Below are positions 14,943 through 18,642 of a stretch of DNA of 18,642 bases, one piece after another. The DNA is from Bacteroidales bacterium (GTDB lineage: Bacteria > Bacteroidota > Bacteroidia > Bacteroidales > Bacteroidaceae): NCBI GenBank assembly GCA_004555055.1, contig SFJN01000030.1, forward strand, positions 1 to 18,642, read 5' to 3'. The translations under genes and the position numbers were made by a program. Each line of letters begins with the position of its first letter. Within the stretch, counting starts at the first letter, position 1. The notes under the pieces are model-generated. The model did not search any database. It saw nothing but the letters and a program-made list of their open reading frames with translations, and was not told the origin of the DNA.

Positions 14943-16553
14943 TCACTTACCGAGAACCTTTTTGCCGTTGACGATGTAGAGACCCTTGTTGGCGCGGGTT
15001 ACGCGGCGGCCCTGCATGTCGTAGATTTCGTGCTGCTTGGCATTGAGGGTGATGCTTTCGATACCCACGGTGATGCCGTTGAGGGAGTATATCTTGCTGC
15101 CCTTGTTGAACTCGTGGGTGCCGTTGTAGTCGGCGAGGGTACCATAGACGATGACTTCGTCGCCAGCCTTCAGATAGTCGTCGGAAGCAATGTCCTCACC
15201 ACCGATGCCATAGCCCTGGTAAATCTCGAGTTCATCGGTTTCCGTACCGTCGTCGCTGATGAAGTAGATGGCATTGTTGTTCTTGACGGACTGCACCCTG
15301 CTGACTTTTCCCTTAACGTAGACTGTCTGGCTGAGGTCGTTGTCGGTGTCGAGGATGATGGCGTGTGCTTCTGCCACGGTGTAGGCCGTTTCGGGGGTGT
15401 TGGCAATATCCTTCTTTTCCACTTCCTGACCTACGAGTTTGGCCTCGGTAACCACGATGTTGACATATTTCGAACCGCTGACGTACATGGCAAATCCGGT
15501 GAGGTCGTAGGTACTGCCGTTGGAGAGCTGTTCCTTGAGCGCGTCAGAAGGATAGACGATGGAACCGATGGCGGTGGTGGCTCCGTCTACGTTCACGTTG
15601 TAATAGTTGCCGGAAATGGTGAGGACGCCACGTACCTGGATGTAGTCGATTTCAGGTTCGGTAATCCAACTGTCAAGGTCAGCTCCGGTCATGATGGTGG
15701 GTTCGGGGTAACTGAATTCCATTGTGCCGAGTTTGGTGGCTTTTGAATCGTTGATCTGATTGAAGCCTCCGTAGGCAGAAAGCTTGCCCTCTACGCTTGT
15801 CTTGTCGCCGACTGCCATTGCGGCATTGTCGGTATAGGTGTTGGTCTTGTAGCAGAAGATGTATCCGGTTTCGTCGCCGATGACAGCGCTGTTGCCGTTG
15901 ACGGCCATCACGGTACCTTCTACAATCACCGGGGTATTGGCAGCTGCAGCCTGGGCTTCCGCTACGGTCATTTTCTGGTATTCGGGCTCTTCGCCGGTGC
16001 CGCCGCCTTCGATGATGCCACCGTCTTCGGTGGTCAGCGAAGCGTCGTCAACGATAAGCGATGCGGTGGTTTTTTTGCTCTTCTGGGGCATCATGATGAG
16101 GAGTGCCACACGTGTATCAGCTTCAAGTTTAAACGTGTGTTCAACCTTTACCCATTCGCCTTGGATGTCGTTTATGTATTCTCCATACTTGTAGCCGTTC
16201 GAGTTAACGTTGTTATTGTCGTCAACATCCACGTAACCAGCGCGTGTGGCGGTGACGTTGCCGTCCGCACTCTTGGCCCAGAAGGTGAAGGTGTAGGTTC
16301 CCGCCTTGAGGATTGTCTCCTGGTATCCGAGGCGTTTGTTCTTCGATGCTAGAGTCAGCTGTATGGCGCTTTTGCCGGTGTGTGCGTCATCGCTCTGGGT
16401 GTAGGTGACATTTCCGGCAGACGAAGCGGTGGTCCAATGGTCGGGTTTGCCGTCGGTCCAGTTTTCAAAGCTGGCATTTTCGAGCAGATTGGTTTGTGCG
16501 CTCATACTGAGGGCACCCAGTGCTGCGAAGAGAAAGAGTAAAAACTTTTTCAT
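14943..16553 (-). CDS. Secreted modular protein with OB-fold-like repeats and sorting-type tail
   Basis: The 536-residue protein has a signal peptide (MKKFLLFLFAALGALSMSAQ). Residues about 22-165 ('NLLENASFENWTDGKPDHWT' to 'ASLIVDDASLT') look like a carbohydrate-binding beta-sandwich of the CBM4/9 type. A Gly/Glu-rich linker (about 167-188) follows. Two OB-fold-like modules have parallel sequence: 'MTVAEAQAAAANTPVIVEGT' near 192 and 'YTVAEAHAIILDTDNDLSQT' near 385, each followed by 'GKVS/EGTV..V....AI/VI...' and 'GDxVxVxGxL'. Related modules occur in Bacteroidetes surface proteins and nucleases, but no nuclease motif is seen here. The C-terminus ends 'IYDMQGRRVTRANKGLYIVN' plus GKKVLGK, akin to the tail of the 395-residue protein at 977-2164. 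Surface or secreted location is inferred. Confidence 0.88.
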   Translation of the reverse strand: MKKFLLFLFAALGALSMSAQTNLLENASFENWTDGKPDHWTTASSAGNVTYTQSDDAHTGKSAIQLTLASKNKRLGYQETILKAGTYTFTFWAKSADGNVTATRAGYVDVDDNNNVNSNGYKYGEYINDIQGEWVKVEHTFKLEADTRVALLIMMPQKSKKTTASLIVDDASLTTEDGGIIEGGGTGEEPEYQKMTVAEAQAAAANTPVIVEGTVMAVNGNSAVIGDETGYIFCYKTNTYTDNAAMAVGDKTSVEGKLSAYGGFNQINDSKATKLGTMEFSYPEPTIMTGADLDSWITEPEIDYIQVRGVLTISGNYYNVNVDGATTAIGSIVYPSDALKEQLSNGSTYDLTGFAMYVSGSKYVNIVVTEAKLVGQEVEKKDIANTPETAYTVAEAHAIILDTDNDLSQTVYVKGKVSRVQSVKNNNAIYFISDDGTETDELEIYQGYGIGGEDIASDDYLKAGDEVIVYGTLADYNGTHEFNKGSKIYSLNGITVGIESITLNAKQHEIYDMQGRRVTRANKGLYIVNGKKVLGK

Positions 16554-16608
16554 GAGTGGTGTGTTTTGTTGTTATTCTTGTGGTATATTGTGCATTGCGA
16601 TACGTGTG

Positions 16609-16616
16609 CAAAAGTA
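16609..16616 (-). promoter_or_regulatory. Likely -7 element of the 536-residue protein gene
   Basis: On the minus strand this reads TACTTTTG, a TAnnTTTG match, about 56 bp upstream of the ATG at 16553. The upstream region is T-rich but has no exact TTTG at -33. Confidence 0.45.
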
Positions 16617-16777
16617 CGTTTTTCTTTTGAAAAAACAGTCGGTTTGTCGTGAAGAAAGGGTGAAAAATGCACGATGTTTCCCGAAATGTTGCCTTCAGCC
16701 CTTTCATTTGCTGTGTGGCATGAACGGCAGACGCTTCCGAAACCTGTGCCGGGTGTCTGCCCTTTGCCCAAAGAAAA

Positions 16778-16816
16778 CCCGCAGACAGGAGCCGTCTCCG
16801 GCAACTTGTCTGCGGG
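16778..16816 (-). terminator. Terminator after kbl
   Basis: CCCGCAGACA (16778-16787) pairs perfectly with TGTCTGCGGG (16807-16816). On the minus strand the stem is followed by TTTTCTTT. It lies about 28 bp past the kbl stop codon. The 19-nt loop has a further small CCGG/GACGG-type fold. Confidence 0.85.
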
Positions 16817-16843
16817 GAAAGTCTTATGGGGACTGTATTTCTG

Positions 16844-18031
16844 TTACTTCAGTACGCCGAGTTCCTTGCCGACCTTGATGAATGCGGCAATGCATTTGTC
16901 GAGATGCTCGCGCTCGTGTGCAGCGGAAATCTGTACGCGGATACGGGCCTGTCCCTGGGGTACTACGGGATAGAAGAATCCGGTGACGTAGATGCCTTCT
17001 TCCTGCAGTGCGGCGGCAAAACGCTGCGAGAGGGGTGCATCGTAGAGCATGACGGCACAGATGGCACTTTGGGTAGGCTTGATGTCGAAACCGGCTTCGA
17101 GCATCTTGTCGCGGAAATAGTTGACGTTTTCCACAAGTTTGTCGTGGAGGGCGTTGCTTTCGCGCAGGATGTTGAACGTTTCGATGGCGGCACCGACGAC
17201 CGATGGGGGGATACTGTTGGAGAAGAGGTAGGGACGGCTGCGCTGACGAAGCATGTCGATGATTTCCTTGCGACCGGTGGTAAATCCTCCGACAGCACCT
17301 CCGAAAGCTTTGCCGAGTGTGCCGGTGTAGATGTCCACGCGGCCATAGGTGTTGTAGAATTCGCTTACGCCGTGACCGGTGGCGCCGACAACACCTGCAG
17401 AGTGGCTTTCGTCGACCATGACGAGTGCGTCGTACTTTTCGGCAAGGTCACAGATCTTGTCCATAGGAGCCACATTTCCGTCCATGGAGAACACACCGTC
17501 GGTGACGATGATGCGGAATCGCTGTGCCTGTGCGGCCTGGAGCTGGCGTTCCAGGTCCTCCATGTCGGCGTTGGCGTAGCGGTAGCGTACAGCCTTGCAG
17601 AGTCGTACGCCGTCGATGATTGAAGCGTGGTTGAGGGCATCGCTGATGATGGCGTCGTCCTTGGTGAGAAGGGGCTCAAAGACACCACCGTTGGCGTCGA
17701 AGCATGCGGCATAGAGGATGGTATCTTCAGTATGGAAGTATTCGCTGATGGCGGCCTCAAGCTGCTTGTGAAGGTCCTGGCATCCGCAGATGAAGCGTAC
17801 GCTCGACATACCATAGCCGCGGCGGTCCATGGCGTCCTTGGCAGCCTGGATAAGGCGCGGGTTGTTGGAAAGACCCAGATAATTGTTGGCGCAGAAGTTC
17901 AGCACAGTCTTTCCGCCTACATTGATGGCAGCTTGCTGGGGGCCTTCGATGAGGCGTTCGTTTTTGTAAAGTCCTGCTTCGCGGATGGCCGCGAGCTCGT
18001 CTTGAAGATGCTTTTGGAATTTTCCGTACAT
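16844..18031 (-). CDS. kbl: Glycine C-acetyltransferase (2-amino-3-ketobutyrate CoA ligase)
   Basis: Kbl cleaves 2-amino-3-ketobutyrate with CoA to glycine and acetyl-CoA, the second step of threonine degradation through threonine dehydrogenase. It is a PLP enzyme of the alpha-oxoamine synthase family. The sequence MYGKFQKHLQDELAAIREAG, 'NFCANNYLGLSNNP', 'GYGMSSVRFICG' and 'VDESHSAGVVGATGHG' match the family closely. The PLP-binding lysine is K241 in TGTLGKAFGG. At 395 residues it is close to E. coli Kbl (398). Threonine dehydrogenase is not in the window, so the gene stands alone between a terminator and its own promoter. A serine palmitoyltransferase-type relative is less likely given the strong Kbl signature. 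Confidence 0.93.
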   Translation of the reverse strand: MYGKFQKHLQDELAAIREAGLYKNERLIEGPQQAAINVGGKTVLNFCANNYLGLSNNPRLIQAAKDAMDRRGYGMSSVRFICGCQDLHKQLEAAISEYFHTEDTILYAACFDANGGVFEPLLTKDDAIISDALNHASIIDGVRLCKAVRYRYANADMEDLERQLQAAQAQRFRIIVTDGVFSMDGNVAPMDKICDLAEKYDALVMVDESHSAGVVGATGHGVSEFYNTYGRVDIYTGTLGKAFGGAVGGFTTGRKEIIDMLRQRSRPYLFSNSIPPSVVGAAIETFNILRESNALHDKLVENVNYFRDKMLEAGFDIKPTQSAICAVMLYDAPLSQRFAAALQEEGIYVTGFFYPVVPQGQARIRVQISAAHEREHLDKCIAAFIKVGKELGVLK

Positions 18032-18060
18032 GGTGAGTGAGATTTTAGGTAATTACGGGG

Positions 18061-18068
18061 CAAAATTA
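18061..18068 (-). promoter_or_regulatory. Likely -7 element of kbl
   Basis: On the minus strand this reads TAATTTTG, a full TAnnTTTG match, 30 bp upstream of the ATG at 18031. The upstream sequence on that strand is A-rich and lacks an exact TTTG at -33. Confidence 0.55.
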
Positions 18069-18118
18069 CGGCCTTTTTTTCAATTTTGTCCGTCTTTGTA
18101 CAAAAAAACAAGAAAATT

Positions 18119-18150
18119 TTTGCCCGAAAAACCATCTTGGCGTAACTTTG
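18119..18150 (+). promoter_or_regulatory. Plus-strand promoter without an obvious gene
   Basis: TTTG (18119-18122), a 20-bp spacer and TAACTTTG (18143-18150) form a good Bacteroidetes promoter pointing right, away from kbl. Transcription would start near 18157. No convincing gene follows before the window end. Confidence 0.55.
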
Positions 18151-18156
18151 CGGCCG

Positions 18157-18408
18157 TTGGAAGATGGATTGGGACTTGGGTGCCCGGTCTGCTCTTCCCT
18201 GAAAAACACATCCGACATTTCACTTTTATGTGGTTGGCCTGCGCAATATGTGAGGCCATATGAGGCCATAAATAGAATTCCTACGGCAGTGCATGTGAGG
18301 TGTTTGCCCCTCTTCCTGCCAGAGTGTTCCCGCGTCTTTTCCTGTTTCTGGAGGCCCCGTTATAAGACGTTACTATCTTTTCGTGCACAGCATCCTCCAT
18401 CCTAAAGA
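18157..18408 (+). other. Gene-free stretch after the orphan promoter
   Basis: No family-like protein is encoded here. GGAAGA (18159-18164) can pair with TCTTCC (18193-18198) near the predicted transcript 5' end. A perfect tandem decamer TGAGGCCATA lies at 18251-18270. A stretch at about 18372-18390 (ACTATCTTTTCGTGCACAG) resembles part of the inverted-repeat arm at about 18452-18472. It could be a non-coding RNA or the leader of a gene beyond the window. Confidence 0.45.
18251..18270. repeat. Tandem 10-bp repeat
   Basis: TGAGGCCATA is repeated twice with no gap, at 18251-18260 and 18261-18270. Confidence 0.85.
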
Positions 18409-18642
18409 CTGTTTGCCTATCCCCTTTCAGAAGGATTCCCTGCATATTTATACACTACTTTTTTCGTGCAGTGGCCTTGCTGACGTAGAGGGAAACGGTT
18501 TGCATGCACTCTTTCGGCTTGGTGTGCCGTAGCGGTGTATATTGTTCCCTACTGGCCTTCCGATACGTCAGCAAGGCCACTGCACGAAAAAAGTAGTGTA
18601 TAAATATGCAGGGAATCCTTCTGAAAGGGGATAGGCAAACAG
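18409..18642. repeat. Perfect 79-bp inverted repeat around a 76-bp spacer
   Basis: The left arm 18409-18487 and right arm 18564-18642 are exact reverse complements over all 79 positions. The left arm starts CTGTTTGCCTATCCCC and the right arm ends GGGGATAGGCAAACAG. The spacer 18488-18563 has only a partial fold (AGGGAAAC near its left end, GTTCCCT near its right). The right arm ends exactly at the window edge, so the true arm length may be greater. No gene is encoded in it. It may be an invertible segment, a foldback/MITE-like element, or an assembly end effect. Confidence 0.92.

Noticed and set aside
14743..14946. Minus-strand frame of 67 codons over the covarying repeats
   Set aside because: It starts at a GTG overlapping the end of the previous gene and consists of the repeat units in different frames. 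The unit spacing does not keep frame.
18148..18405. Plus-strand frame of 85 codons after the orphan promoter
   Set aside because: It starts at a TTG within the promoter itself, has no domain or composition typical of a protein, and ends at the inverted repeat.

Overview
The window looks like chromosomal DNA of a Bacteroidales bacterium, probably close to Prevotellaceae. The G+C content is about half by eye. Several promoters match the Bacteroidetes TTTG / TAnnTTTG pattern. Secreted proteins carry the 'YDLQGRR...GxYI..GKK' C-terminal tail common in this group, and the signal peptidase I has the long insertions typical of the phylum. No phage, plasmid, transposase, CRISPR, tRNA or rRNA gene was seen.

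Layout. (1) 1-646 holds no convincing gene but contains an 81-nt repeat element (copy A) and ends at a strong hairpin terminator. (2) 774-2785, minus strand, is a compact three-gene unit: a secreted cohesin-like protein with a dockerin, a second secreted cohesin-like protein with a sorting-type tail, and a 55-residue small protein. (3) 3070-6268, minus strand, is a housekeeping cluster: dapB, then lepB ending at a clear terminator, then a WbqC-family gene. (4) 6663-11559, plus strand, holds ychF and lgt, which look co-transcribed, then an OmpA-like/TPR lipoprotein and a thioredoxin-fold lipoprotein whose CxxC motif is lost. Divergent promoters sit between dapB and ychF. (5) 11762-14173, minus strand, is a secreted GH20 beta-N-acetylhexosaminidase with a discoidin-like C-terminus. 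It faces the plus-strand genes across a bidirectional terminator. (6) 14204-14942 is a gene-free stretch holding three unrelated repeat families: CCTACACCC repeats, copy B of the 81-nt element in the opposite orientation, and three small inverted repeats whose arms covary. (7) 14943-16553, minus, is a secreted modular protein with a carbohydrate-binding-like N-terminus, OB-fold-like repeats and a sorting-type tail. (8) 16844-18031, minus, is kbl. (9) 18119-18642 has a well-formed plus-strand promoter with no gene after it. It then holds a perfect 79-bp inverted repeat around a 76-bp spacer that ends exactly at the window edge.

Functionally, most genes concern the cell envelope: lipoprotein maturation (lgt), signal peptide cleavage (lepB), exported lipoproteins, a glycan hydrolase, and secreted adhesin or scaffold-like proteins. 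The least explained content is non-coding or very short: the 81-nt palindromic element in two copies, the covarying inverted repeats, the terminal long inverted repeat, and the cohesin/dockerin/small-protein operon.
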